64,000 nucleotides of DNA from Vibrio sp. SCSIO 43136 (GCF_023716565.1 NZ_CP071848.1:1860001-1924000); one strand, 5' to 3'. Counted from the stretch's first letter, positions 40,184 to 47,859 are shown. The notes: generated from the sequence alone by a model not told the origin. Made by a program: numbers and translations.

Positions 40184-40852
40184 TTATGCTCCCTGCCTTG
40201 CTCGCTCCGCAATACGTTGAAATACGCTTCCGGTGCGAAAATTCTCTGGTTTATCTAGACCTAGCTCGTTTGCTCGTTGCCTTGCTAGGTCGTTGGTGTT
40301 GATGGCTGATGCCTTGGGTAACGCTTTACCTCGAAGCTCCTCAGGCAAGACAAGCTCACCTCGTTGCTCTCTGGCAATCGCCTCGGTTAGCAGGGACTTA
40401 AACTCTCTCCGAGCCTTTTCGTCTCGCATCTGGCGCAGGTTGAAACCCATCTCGCCAGAGACATATCGCTCTGCCCTGCCCTCTGGTTGCTTTCGAACCA
40501 TTCGCCAGTACGCAGCATCAAAATCAAAATATCTCCCCTCCAAAATCTCCACGAACTGGCCCAGCGTTGGCGGGAAGTCTTTGTAAACCCGCTGGGCTTT
40601 GTGAATGGCCTTGGTCAACTGCTCTGGCGAGTACTTCAAAATCTCCCTCGACCATGAAGCCGGTAGAGTTTGATGAACCCACGAACTTCCGTAAGCGCCC
40701 AACATGTTCCGCTGAAACGCCAGCTCGTAAGCAAGCTTGCTCTCCATGCTCTCGCAGTGTTGCGAGGATTGCTTTGTCGTCTCGGCTGAGTTTTGACTCT
40801 TCGATTGCAAGGCTTGATGTTGACTGGGAATTAACTTGTCGATTTTCTGCAT
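40184..40852 (-). CDS. Replication protein P-like (helicase loader)
   Basis: Up to 222 residues. The recognisable part starts around LAYELAFQRNMLGAYGSSWV and continues SREILKYSPEQLTKAIHKAQ RVYKDFPPTLGQFVEILEGR, a pattern shared by lambda P and other phage helicase loaders, ending in basic helices. The first ATG would give a 329-base overlap with the upstream replication gene in another frame. Starts at 40747 (MESKLAYELA) or 40714 (MLGAYGSSW) would shorten it. It is expected to recruit the host replicative helicase to the origin bound by the upstream protein. Confidence 0.72.
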   Translation of the reverse strand: MQKIDKLIPSQHQALQSKSQNSAETTKQSSQHCESMESKLAYELAFQRNMLGAYGSSWVHQTLPASWSREILKYSPEQLTKAIHKAQRVYKDFPPTLGQFVEILEGRYFDFDAAYWRMVRKQPEGRAERYVSGEMGFNLRQMRDEKARREFKSLLTEAIAREQRGELVLPEELRGKALPKASAINTNDLARQRANELGLDKPENFRTGSVFQRIAERARQGA

Positions 40853-41525
40853 GGCTAAACGCTCCGTTGTTCTGCATAGCGTTGATAAACCAGTCGTAAC
40901 GGAACGCTTTCCACGCTCTGTCCGCCCATAGGTCTAGAATTTGGTCGTTGGTGTATCCCGCTTGACGGGTTTGATCGAACTGCTTGCCGTGACTAGCAAT
41001 CACACGCTGAGTGATCGGAGCCTTGGCGTTGTTGCGAAGCTGCTTGAACTCTTCGACTTGCTCATCAGTGAATCCAAGTGGCGTGAAGTCCAAACCATTT
41101 TTTTTGGTACTTTTTTTATTAAGATCTTTATTTACTTTAAGATCAGTATTTACTTGTGTCGGCTTAGCCGTATTAGGCTTAGCCTGATTAGGCTTAGCCG
41201 AATTAGGCTTTTTATCCTGCTCAATTTCCTGCACCGGCTCGTCAAAAACGTAGTAATCCATTTCTCCCGAGGATTGCTTCTGAGTAACCACAAAACCAGA
41301 GCTCTTTAGCTCCTTTAGAATGTTGTAAACACCCTCTCGGCCCGTTGGTTTGGCTGAGCCTTTGGTAACGTTCTGAAGCTCCGCTACACTCACTTGCCAG
41401 TTGTCTGGCTTTGACAGCAAATAACCAAGCATTCCCATCGCTTGAAATGACAGTTGGTTGCGCTGAAAAACAACATTGCTGATGGTGGTAAAATGCGACT
41501 CGCGCTTCTTGCGAATTATTGCCAT
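40524..41525 (-). CDS. Replication initiator-like protein (lambda O / DnaD-type)
   Basis: 333 residues. The N-terminal winged-helix domain (FTTISNVVFQRNQLSFQAMG MLGYLLSKPDNWQVSVAELQ; GREGVYNILKELKSSGFV) is typical of phage replication initiators. Then comes a low-complexity linker of Pro-Asn-Ala-Lys repeats (KKPNSAKPNQAKPNTAKPT, 41150-41220), a common place for the phage origin iterons. The middle (YTNDQILDLWADRAWKAFRY DWFINAM) resembles the C-terminal helix of DnaD-type proteins. The last 110 codons overlap the P-like gene in another frame. Confidence 0.78.
   Translation of the reverse strand: MAIIRKKRESHFTTISNVVFQRNQLSFQAMGMLGYLLSKPDNWQVSVAELQNVTKGSAKPTGREGVYNILKELKSSGFVVTQKQSSGEMDYYVFDEPVQEIEQDKKPNSAKPNQAKPNTAKPTQVNTDLKVNKDLNKKSTKKNGLDFTPLGFTDEQVEEFKQLRNNAKAPITQRVIASHGKQFDQTRQAGYTNDQILDLWADRAWKAFRYDWFINAMQNNGAFSHAENRQVNSQSTSSLAIEESKLSRDDKAILATLREHGEQACLRAGVSAEHVGRLRKFVGSSNSTGFMVEGDFEVLARAVDQGHSQSPAGLQRLPANAGPVRGDFGGEIF
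41146..41222 (-). repeat. Short tandem repeats inside the initiator gene, candidate replication origin
   Basis: On the plus strand, units of about 15 bases containing TTAGGCTTAGCC recur (CGGCTTAGCCGTATTAGGCT, then TAGCCTGATTAGG, TAGCCGAATTAGG). Iterated sequences inside the initiator gene, encoding the low-complexity linker, are how lambdoid origins are built. Function is inferred. Confidence 0.5.
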
Positions 41526-41624
41526 GAGTCGCCCCTGGCACTTGCAATGTGATCTAAATGCTTCATAATTAACCTGTTTGTTGCATAACCCGCCAACGAG
41601 CGGTCACTCAGGCGGGTTATTTGC

Positions 41625-41795
41625 TTATTGTTCCGATGGTTCTAATACAGGGGCTGAATTAGTCACCTCCCCCGCCGCACAATCACGAGCTATCACACGT
41701 GCCAATGCCTGAAAACGAGGGCAACTGCTGTCACCCACATCTAATTTTTCAAGCACCTCTCCAGCCTCACACGCTTGCTTCTCTGTCAATTTCAT
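41625..41795 (-). CDS. Small phage protein (56 aa)
   Basis: MKLTEKQACEAGEVLEKLDV to LEPSEQ. It overlaps the end of the upstream gene by 29 bases. GGGACTAATCG before the ATG gives a usable binding site. It has two cysteines and a mainly helical N-half. Function unknown; coding status moderately supported. Confidence 0.5.
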   Translation of the reverse strand: MKLTEKQACEAGEVLEKLDVGDSSCPRFQALARVIARDCAAGEVTNSAPVLEPSEQ

Positions 41796-42006
41796 CGATT
41801 AGTCCCTCTGTTCCTTTGTCAATCAGATACATCGCAATCACTGCTACGGGTATCCCAGTTTCTTTAGATAACCCTTTCAATTGGTCGATAGTTTGTTTGT
41901 AAGGTCGAACCTTGATGTGTTCTTCCCTAACAAGCTCATCCGGTAGTCCTGCTTTACCTACTCGTGATCGCTCCTTTATCAATGTTGAATAATCCCGTAA
42001 TTCCAT
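41767..42006 (-). CDS. Small regulator-like protein of the early left operon (79 aa)
   Basis: MELRDYSTLIKERSRVGKAG is followed by REEHIKVRPYKQTIDQLKGL SKETGIPVAVIAMYLIDKG, resembling a DNA-binding ribbon-helix-helix. It stands directly behind the Cro-like gene, the slot of lambda cII, but it is not a CII homologue I can recognise. Confidence 0.6.
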   Translation of the reverse strand: MELRDYSTLIKERSRVGKAGLPDELVREEHIKVRPYKQTIDQLKGLSKETGIPVAVIAMYLIDKGTEGLIDEIDREASV

Positions 42007-42062
42007 ATCCGCCTCGTCAAAGATTTTTTATATGGGCCCTTCCTACTGCTAAAGGGCTTTGT

Positions 42063-42308
42063 TTATGCTGCGTTCTTCTCCTGCTCGAGCCTATTGCTAA
42101 GCAGAGGTGCGCAGTCAAAGTCGTATTCTTTTGGTTCGTACTGCACACCAAGGTATTTGTCTGCCTGCAACGCTCTAAGCTCTGGTAACCCAAGTTTTTT
42201 CCAGCGATGAACTGAAACGGGTGTGACTCCAAATGCTCTTGCCATTTCTGACTGAGAGTTAAAGCAACGTAATACTCTGGAGAATGCAGCTTTACTAAAA
42301 CGTTCCAT
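42063..42308 (-). CDS. cro: Cro-like repressor (81 aa)
   Basis: A helix-turn-helix of the YdaS/Cro type: VLRCFNSQSEMARAFGVTPV SVHRWKKLGLPELRALQADK. ATG at 42308 follows TTGGAGGTTTGA. It is divergent from the CI-type gene and is the first gene of the leftward lytic operon. It should repress lysogenic transcription at the operator between the two genes. Confidence 0.82.
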   Translation of the reverse strand: MERFSKAAFSRVLRCFNSQSEMARAFGVTPVSVHRWKKLGLPELRALQADKYLGVQYEPKEYDFDCAPLLSNRLEQEKNAA

Positions 42309-42332
42309 TCAAACCTCCAATTAACTCTTTGG

Positions 42333-42361
42333 AATATACTTAAAAGTAATAACAATGACAA
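42333..42361 (-). promoter_or_regulatory. Early lytic promoter of the cro operon with embedded operator
   Basis: Minus strand: TTGTCA (42361-42356), 17-base spacer, TATATT (42338-42333). The spacer contains the partly palindromic TACTTAAAAGTA (42337-42348), which recurs at two sites downstream of the repressor gene. A bound repressor would block polymerase. Confidence 0.75.
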
Positions 42362-42430
42362 GACAACAACCGCTAACGAAACAAAAATTAATTAAAATTG
42401 CTGGTTCAATTGGACAATAAGTAACTAACT

Positions 42431-43024
42431 ATGGGTATAGGTGAGCGAGTAAACGAGCGAATGCATGTTGTTGGGATTAGCCAGGCGCAGTTGGCCAGAG
42501 AAGCCGGAGTGACCTCGGTGACCATGATGCGAATCAGAAATGGCGAAGCAACAAACGTCAGAGCCACAACAGCGATCAAGCTTGCTAAGTCATTAAAGTG
42601 CTCGATCAACTGGTTGATTCTCGGAAGAGGCCCAGTTGAAGACGATGCGCCAACTGAACACATAAGTTCCGCAACAGTAATCATTCCAGATCAGAGTGAG
42701 CCATCAGGGTTTAAGGCAACTGTGCCAATTGGCTCTCCAGTAGACGGTGAGAACTTAATTGCTCTACATATCTCTGATGACATGATCTCATTACCAAATC
42801 AGTGCCTTGTGTTTGTTGAGCAAGGAGTATTGCCAGCTTCAGGCGAGTTCGCCCTGGTAAGAGACCAGCAAAACACATTACTGGTTAGGCGGTACCGAAA
42901 CATGGGCGCTGCTATCATGCTGGAAGCAACTGCAAGTGGCATTCCAGAGCAATTCCGCTACACAGAGCTTAATGAAGACATGAGCGTAATTGGCAGAGTG
43001 GCCGCCTACAGCGCAAAACCTTAA
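42431..43024 (+). CDS. CI-type prophage repressor with a non-catalytic S24 peptidase fold
   Basis: 197 residues. The N-terminal XRE helix-turn-helix reads GISQAQLAREAGVTSVTMMR IRNGEATNVRATTAIKLAKS LKCSINWLILG. The C-terminal half follows the LexA/CI peptidase pattern (LIALHISDDMISLPNQCLVF VEQG; ASGEFALVRDQQNTLLVRRY; SVIGRVAAY). The catalytic Ser of the GDSM motif is replaced by Asp (SDDM) and the Lys of the VKR motif by Arg (LLVRRY). No Ala-Gly or Cys-Gly cleavage site is seen in the linker. It should dimerise but not self-cleave. An intrinsic terminator follows the gene. Confidence 0.85.
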   Translation: MGIGERVNERMHVVGISQAQLAREAGVTSVTMMRIRNGEATNVRATTAIKLAKSLKCSINWLILGRGPVEDDAPTEHISSATVIIPDQSEPSGFKATVPIGSPVDGENLIALHISDDMISLPNQCLVFVEQGVLPASGEFALVRDQQNTLLVRRYRNMGAAIMLEATASGIPEQFRYTELNEDMSVIGRVAAYSAKP

Positions 43025-43053
43025 ATAACTAAGCGCATCCTAACCAATTCTAT

Positions 43054-43076
43054 AGCCCCATCACTGGGGCTTTTTT
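43054..43076 (+). terminator. Intrinsic terminator of the repressor gene
   Basis: AGCCCCA-TCAC-TGGGGCT followed by TTTTT, about 30 bases beyond the repressor stop. Confidence 0.88.
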
Positions 43077-43094
43077 ACGTCTGAAGAAAATTTA

Positions 43095-43148
43095 TTACTT
43101 AAAAGTTATTAATTAAAGCTTGATCTGAATTTTACTTTTAGTTAAATT
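43095..43148 (+). promoter_or_regulatory. Early promoter of the recombination/int operon with two operators
   Basis: TTGATC at 43120-43125 and TAAATT at 43143-43148 with a 17-base spacer. Operator-like TTACTTAAAAGTTA lies at 43095-43108, and the inverse-oriented relative TTACTTTTAGTTAA at 43132-43145 overlaps the -10 region. Both resemble the operator in the cro promoter. The lambda pL/oL layout, mirrored. Confidence 0.72.
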
Positions 43149-43207
43149 CTAAAACGTAAACACAAGGCAGCACTTAACCGATGCTGTATTTGAATAATGA
43201 GGGACAC

Positions 43208-43456
43208 ATGCTCCAAGGTTTGGAAAGCACTCTAAGGCTAGAACTGGTTATCTCGCTATCAAGCATTCGAAGTGATGGTCAGAAGATGGCTCTACACAAG
43301 CATTTTGTAGATGGTTTGAACTTCTCAGCAAGTGCGGCGATAGCAGAGATTACGGAATCGAACTTCCAGCGAGCGATCGACAGAGTTCAGGAAATTGATA
43401 CGACAATCGAAGCCATAAAAGAACACGACTGGGCTCGGTTTAAATCAGAAAAGTGA
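43208..43456 (+). CDS. Small helix-turn-helix-like early protein (82 aa)
   Basis: I choose ATG at 43208 because GAGGGACAC lies directly before it; an in-frame ATG at 43181 has a poorer site. The sequence KMALHKHFVDGLNFSASAAI AEITESNFQRAIDRVQEID resembles PapB-type adhesin regulators (all-helical DNA-binding). As the first gene after the early promoter it may regulate the recombination operon or antitermination. Confidence 0.62.
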   Translation: MLQGLESTLRLELVISLSSIRSDGQKMALHKHFVDGLNFSASAAIAEITESNFQRAIDRVQEIDTTIEAIKEHDWARFKSEK

Positions 43457-43758
43457 TAAGTGAGTTTAATCAAATGGACGCAGAAGCTTTTATCAAAAAT
43501 GAAATTTTCAAATATCTAGTTGGGGGGGGGTGCAGCAAGAACGCAGCACATAAAGCGTCACTTGAAGGGGTGAAGTTCTTTAATCAAGGCAACCACAAAG
43601 ATCCCTATTTTGACTCTTTGTGCCATGCAGGCGTTAAGTTCGCTCAGGTTTATGACCCCAGTTACAAGTTTAAGAAGCCAAAAACGGCTACTAGCAAGCC
43701 GTTTGTTAACTCAAAGCCTCGTTCTCGCAAGCATAAATCACAGACAAGTTTGATTTAG
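43453..43758 (+). CDS. Early phage protein of unknown function (101 aa)
   Basis: A GTG at 43453 overlaps the upstream stop (GTGA); an ATG at 43474 is an alternative. A helical N-terminal domain (NQMDAEAFIKNEIFKYLVGG GCSKNAAHKASLEGVKFFNQ) is followed by a strongly basic, disordered tail (KFKKPKTATSKPFVNSKPRS RKHKSQTSLI). The basic tail suggests nucleic-acid binding. An eight-base G run at 43522-43529 encodes its glycine turn and could slip. Confidence 0.6.
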   Translation: MISEFNQMDAEAFIKNEIFKYLVGGGCSKNAAHKASLEGVKFFNQGNHKDPYFDSLCHAGVKFAQVYDPSYKFKKPKTATSKPFVNSKPRSRKHKSQTSLI

Positions 43759-43768
43759 CTACAGAACG

Positions 43769-43793
43769 AAAAAGCCCCTCAAAGTGAGGGGCT
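43769..43793 (-). terminator. Hairpin with minus-strand T-run
   Basis: AGCCCCTCA-AAG-TGAGGGGCT with TTTTT on the minus-strand side, nearly identical to the hairpin at 38263-38287. On the plus strand it lacks a T-run, so it would at most attenuate the rightward operon. Confidence 0.55.
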
Positions 43794-43890
43794 CTCATAC
43801 CAAGACATTCAACTTTGACGAGACGAAATCTTGGGATTTTTTAACAACTCGGGTGACCGCCCGACTTGATAAGCAATAAGGATAGTAACA

Positions 43891-44238
43891 ATGGCACAGT
43901 TCAAAATCAACGATAGCCAAGAGAAAGCCTTTGATATGTTTCTCGCTAAAGGCCGTTTCCGCATCCAACGAGGCCAAGAGTTTTGCGGCCTATCTTACTC
44001 AGACTTTGTAGAGTTCATCGTCAATGAAGCCCCAGATAGATTCCTTAATGGAATTATCCGTAGTGTTTACACCTTTAAGAGTGAGTGCCCCGCACCATTA
44101 CTTGGCGCACAGTCTGAAGAGTTAAAAACTCTATTCGATAAGTTCATGGAAGCCAATGTTCCGAAGTTTCAGGCGGCTTACTTCCAAGGGCTTCAAGCCC
44201 ACCAAAATGAACAATCCTTACTGGCGGCGGGTTACTAA
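43891..44238 (+). CDS. Early phage protein of unknown function (115 aa)
   Basis: MAQFKINDSQEKAFDMFLAK to LLAAGY, mostly helical, no known motif. ATG at 43891 follows AAGGATAGTAACA. It is two bases from the Rad52-like gene, so probably a recombination-module accessory. Confidence 0.65.
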   Translation: MAQFKINDSQEKAFDMFLAKGRFRIQRGQEFCGLSYSDFVEFIVNEAPDRFLNGIIRSVYTFKSECPAPLLGAQSEELKTLFDKFMEANVPKFQAAYFQGLQAHQNEQSLLAAGY

Positions 44239-44240
44239 CC

Positions 44241-45161
44241 ATGAGTAATTTGAAAAACATCGAGAAAGACCTTCAGCGCCCTTTTGATGAGCAAGATATC
44301 CAATGGCGAGTTCAGCAAGCTGGGGTATCGAAAGGTGACAAGCCATATGTAATGGCGATTCCATACATCAGCAACCGAGCGATTCAAAAGCGTCTTGATG
44401 AAGTGTTTGGTGCGTTCGGTTGGGAAAATGCCTACAAACCAACACCAGACGGTAAAGGCTACTTGTGTGGAATCACCATCCACCTTGACGGCAAGTCAGT
44501 AACCAAATGGGACGGTGCTGAGTACACGAATATCGAACCACTAAAAGGCGCTCTATCTGACTCAATGAAGCGATGCGCTGTTCAGCTAGGTATCGGCCGT
44601 TATCTGTATCAACTGGATGTTTGCTTTGCTGATTGTCTGTTTGTTGAGAACCGCCGTGATGCCGTCAATGTGCATACACATTACCCAAATAAGCAAAACA
44701 GGAGCATTAAGCAACTTATAGGATGGTCTAACCCACGCTTGCCAGTATGGGCTCTGCCATTCGAGGATTACTCAGAGTTTATCGACAAGATTAATATCGC
44801 AGAAGATATCGAGCAGTTACGAGATGCATTTACTGAGGCTTATCGAGCGTCTGAGTCTTCGCAATCTGATGACTTGCTTGACCAGGCCACCAAGGCTAAG
44901 GACAAGCGCAAGAAAGAAATCTTGGCATCTATCAACGAGATCAACGCTAAGAAGTTCAAGGAGGTCGAGAGTTGGTTGCTCAAAGAGGTATTGATGTTTA
45001 ACCAACTTCCAACGAAGTCAACGGTTGAGAACTACCGAAATACTCTAGGTGAGAACTTGAAAACTAGAACAAACGGACAGCCTTTTGACAGCGAGCCGCT
45101 ACTCAACACGCTTACCCAGAAGTGCCAAGAGCGCTTAAACCAACTACAGATGAATGGATAA
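44241..45161 (+). CDS. Rad52/22-like single-strand annealing protein
   Basis: 306 residues. The N-terminal 130 residues match the Rad52/Rad22 annealing family: PYISNRAIQKRLDEVFGAFG WENAY, LCGITIHLDGKSVTKWDGAE YTNIEPLKGALSDSMKRCAV QLGIGRYLYQL. Phage members (the Sak group) anneal complementary strands during replication-linked recombination. The C-terminal half is helical (RKKEILASINEINAKKFKEV) and may contact SSB. The gene stands in the operon with a coiled-coil partner and SSB. Confidence 0.87.
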   Translation: MSNLKNIEKDLQRPFDEQDIQWRVQQAGVSKGDKPYVMAIPYISNRAIQKRLDEVFGAFGWENAYKPTPDGKGYLCGITIHLDGKSVTKWDGAEYTNIEPLKGALSDSMKRCAVQLGIGRYLYQLDVCFADCLFVENRRDAVNVHTHYPNKQNRSIKQLIGWSNPRLPVWALPFEDYSEFIDKINIAEDIEQLRDAFTEAYRASESSQSDDLLDQATKAKDKRKKEILASINEINAKKFKEVESWLLKEVLMFNQLPTKSTVENYRNTLGENLKTRTNGQPFDSEPLLNTLTQKCQERLNQLQMNG

Positions 45162-45165
45162 CACT

Positions 45166-46293
45166 ATGTCAAATACAGCAATTACTACTTTCGACCAAGC
45201 AACAGCTTTGACTGGCAAGAAAGCGATCGATTTTTTCTCTGTTAAAGAGAACGTTCTTCCGCTGATTGCTCAAGTTAAGGAGGAAGCACTTAGCCTCGTA
45301 CCAAACGTTAGCACCAAGAAAGGCCGTGATGAGATTGGTTCTACTGCCCTCAAGGTCTCAAAATCTCGTACTGCGCTAACTGAAGCTATTGACAAGTCCG
45401 TAGCAGACATGAAGTCCAAGGTGCAATGCGCTAATGAGGTTAAGAAGTTTGTAGCCTCTGAGCTAAATAGTGTTCGTGAAGAGGTTCTAAAACCACGCAA
45501 TGAGTGGAAGGCAGAGCAAGATCGCATTGAGGCTGAGCGTGTTGCGAGCATTAAGGGTCGCATCACCAACATTGAAAGCCTTGGCCAGTTTAATGCTAGT
45601 GATAGCAAAGAAGACCTCGCTTCCAAGATTGATGCACTAGAAGCAATGGATGTCAGCGAAGGCTTTGAAGAGTTCACTGCCGACGCAGCTAGTGCTATTT
45701 CATCTGCAGTTAAGGTTCTAAATGATCGCATTCTTAAGATCATTGAAGAGGAAAAGGCCAGAGAGCAAGACCGACTACTTGAAGCTGAACGCCAGAAAAG
45801 CCGTATTCAAGAGCGCCTGAATAACCTTGCTCAGATTCCGCTTGGTTTGATGGGTAAGCACTCAAGCGAGATTCAACGCAAGATTGATTCACTGAAAGGC
45901 TTTGATGTGCCGGTGGATGAGTTTGGTGAGCGTACTGAGGAAGCCAAGGCATCCCTGGCTAACGTTTTAGTGCAGCTAGAGATGATGCTTGGCCAAGCCA
46001 AGCAACTTGAAACCATCCAAGCTCAACAAACAGAAGCGACCACGCAAGTTTCCGAGATTGAGACCAAACAACCTGCGGCAAACTGCGAAGTAAAAACATT
46101 TGAAGTTCGTGCTGAATGGAGTGGGTATAGCCGTGGACGTACGACTTACAAGGTTGTAGCGAGCGATCCTCAAGAAGCTCTGGAGCTAGCGCCGGAAACT
46201 GGCGAGGTTATTGAATCTGTTACTACTAGAGATGATAGAGAGGTAGACCGCAGTTCTATGTATGTTGAGAGTGTAAATGAGGCAGCGGCATGA
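45166..46293 (+). CDS. Coiled-coil recombination-module protein (DUF1351-like)
   Basis: 375 residues from ATG at 45166; an earlier ATG at 45154 overlaps the upstream stop. Long heptad-rich helices (EVLKPRNEWKAEQDRIEAER; IIEEEKAREQDRLLEAERQK) are followed by a C-terminal beta domain (TFEVRAEWSGYSRGRTTYKV VASDPQEALELAPETGEVIE). Proteins of this plan accompany annealing proteins in phage recombination operons. Role unknown, possibly a nuclease partner or loader. Confidence 0.68.
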   Translation: MSNTAITTFDQATALTGKKAIDFFSVKENVLPLIAQVKEEALSLVPNVSTKKGRDEIGSTALKVSKSRTALTEAIDKSVADMKSKVQCANEVKKFVASELNSVREEVLKPRNEWKAEQDRIEAERVASIKGRITNIESLGQFNASDSKEDLASKIDALEAMDVSEGFEEFTADAASAISSAVKVLNDRILKIIEEEKAREQDRLLEAERQKSRIQERLNNLAQIPLGLMGKHSSEIQRKIDSLKGFDVPVDEFGERTEEAKASLANVLVQLEMMLGQAKQLETIQAQQTEATTQVSEIETKQPAANCEVKTFEVRAEWSGYSRGRTTYKVVASDPQEALELAPETGEVIESVTTRDDREVDRSSMYVESVNEAAA

Positions 46294-46526
46294 CATTACA
46301 AGAACAACTTGCAGAGGCCCAACAAGCACAATCTGAGCTTCTATCCATTGGGTACCTATCTTCAGTAAGTATAACTGATGGCTGTGGTGTTATAGATGAC
46401 TTCATAACTATGTACATCAATGTTGGCGACGGGAAGCAAGAACAGTATTTCGTTGGTTCCAAGACCAATGACCCTACTGAGCGTATTGCTCAACTTAAAG
46501 CGGAACACCAAGGGGTGGCAGCATGA
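46290..46526 (+). CDS. Small phage protein (78 aa)
   Basis: ATGA overlap with the upstream gene. MTLQEQLAEAQQAQSELLSI continues to [12 protein letters not shown]. An N-terminal helix is followed by a beta-rich part (DGCGVIDDFITMYINVGDGK QEQYFVGSKT). No known function. Its last codons double as the binding site of the next gene. Confidence 0.62.
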   Translation: MTLQEQLAEAQQAQSELLSIGYLSSVSITDGCGVIDDFITMYINVGDGKQEQYFVGSKTNDPTERIAQLKAEHQGVAA

Positions 46527-46840
46527 ACCTAAAGACCAGAGCTAGGTCACTAAAGAAAACCAAAGCAAACACCAAGTGGATGATTGTTCAGTTAATGAAG
46601 ATTTCATCAATTGACTTTGATGTTGATCATGCGTGCGGCAAGCTAAGTCAATATGGCTTCAGCGTTCGTGAAGGCGACATCTTCAGGTACATGAAAGAGC
46701 TTAGCAGCGAAGGCGTTTTGATTTTCAACGGTTGGAAGCCTATCAAAGTTGATAGCACGACCGTTGGCTACATAGCTGTGTTTGGGTTGTTAAAGCATAA
46801 ACTTAAGCACTGGTTGGAACATCAAGGAGTGGCGGCTTAG
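46523..46840 (+). CDS. Small winged-helix-like phage protein (105 aa)
   Basis: Basic N-terminus ([20 protein letters not shown]), then [41 protein letters not shown], which has the helix-helix-strand rhythm of a winged helix. It ends LEHQGVAA, the same tail as the preceding protein. ATGA overlap with it. It might regulate or bind DNA in the recombination module. Confidence 0.6.
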   Translation: MNLKTRARSLKKTKANTKWMIVQLMKISSIDFDVDHACGKLSQYGFSVREGDIFRYMKELSSEGVLIFNGWKPIKVDSTTVGYIAVFGLLKHKLKHWLEHQGVAA

Positions 46841-46868
46841 TCCGCCCCTCAATAAGAGAGAAAATCAA

Positions 46869-47381
46869 ATGGCCTCTAGAGGAATCAACAAAGTTATCCT
46901 GGTTGGCAACCTAGGAAATGACCCTGAAATTCGCTACATGCCAAACGGTGGTGCCGTGGCGAATATCACTATTGCTACGTCGGAAAGTTGGCGTGATAAA
47001 GCAACTGGTGAGCAACGTGAAAAAACAGAATGGCACCGTGTTGCGCTATTTGGCAAGCTGGCAGAAGTGGCTGGTGAGTACCTGCGCAAAGGCTCTCAAG
47101 TTTACATTGAAGGCCAGCTTCAAACACGCAAATGGCAAGACCAATCTGGACAAGACCGCTACACAACCGAAGTTGTAGTTCAAGGCTTTAACGGTGTGAT
47201 GCAGATGCTCGGAAATCGCCAAAGCCAAAGTGCACCGCCTCAAGGCCAATCACATCAGCAGCAAGGCGGTTGGGGGCAACCACAGCAACCACGTCAGCCA
47301 CAGCAAAGCCGATTACAACAAAACCATCAGCCGCAATATAACGAGCCTCCGATGGATTTTGATGATGACATTCCGTTCTGA
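46869..47381 (+). CDS. ssb: Single-stranded DNA-binding protein
   Basis: 170 residues. OB fold: [80 protein letters not shown]. The tail is Gln/Pro-rich and ends in MDFDDDIPF, the acidic tip that binds partner proteins. It is encoded by the phage beside the annealing protein. It protects single strands in phage replication and should contact NinB. Confidence 0.96.
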   Translation: MASRGINKVILVGNLGNDPEIRYMPNGGAVANITIATSESWRDKATGEQREKTEWHRVALFGKLAEVAGEYLRKGSQVYIEGQLQTRKWQDQSGQDRYTTEVVVQGFNGVMQMLGNRQSQSAPPQGQSHQQQGGWGQPQQPRQPQQSRLQQNHQPQYNEPPMDFDDDIPF

Positions 47382-47396
47382 CGATTGGGGTTAAAC

Positions 47397-47555
47397 ATGA
47401 CAGCACAAGAAGCAGCTGAGCAAACTAAAAAAGAGTTTGACGACATGGTCGCTGAAACAATCCTAAGTGGCTACGTAGTTAACGAAGTCGATCTAGGTGA
47501 AATTGAAATTAACGGCAAGAAGATGCGGGTTTATATCGGCATTTGCCAGGACTGA
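47397..47555 (+). CDS. Small phage protein (52 aa)
   Basis: ATG at 47397 follows TTGGGGTTAAAC. Product MTAQEAAEQTKKEFDDMVAE continues TILSGYVVNEVDLGEIEING and ends KKMRVYIGICQD, with coding-like texture and a proper start and stop. It lies between ssb and another small gene. Function unknown. Confidence 0.6.
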   Translation: MTAQEAAEQTKKEFDDMVAETILSGYVVNEVDLGEIEINGKKMRVYIGICQD

Positions 47556-47565
47556 AGGGTTCAAG

Positions 47566-47733
47566 ATGAGAAAAGGGTTCGCAGAACAGGTAGCTAACTC
47601 TGAGCAAGATAATCAGATCAAAGAGTTGGCTAAAAAGCTACAGCAGCGAGACAAGCGCCGCTCGTATTCTAAGTGCCTTGAGTTTGCCAGAAAGAAAATC
47701 CTTTCTGGCGGCATGGGTGGCTTAAGTAACTAA
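47566..47733 (+). CDS. Small basic phage protein (55 aa)
   Basis: ATG at 47566 follows GAAGGGTTCAAG. Product MRKGFAEQVANSEQDNQIKE continues LAKKLQQRDKRRSYSKCLEF and ends ARKKILSGGMGGLSN; basic and helical. A longer frame overlaps the 52-residue gene and is less likely. Function unknown. Confidence 0.58.
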   Translation: MRKGFAEQVANSEQDNQIKELAKKLQQRDKRRSYSKCLEFARKKILSGGMGGLSN

Positions 47734-47859
47734 ATTAATACAGGGCCTTCCTAAGCAAACGAGAATTGACCAAGATAGGCAGAGACATTAACACAAGGCC
47801 AGTTATGTTCCCTCTCTGCTTGTCTTCTCACTGCGCAACTGAGAATAGACGAGACGAAA

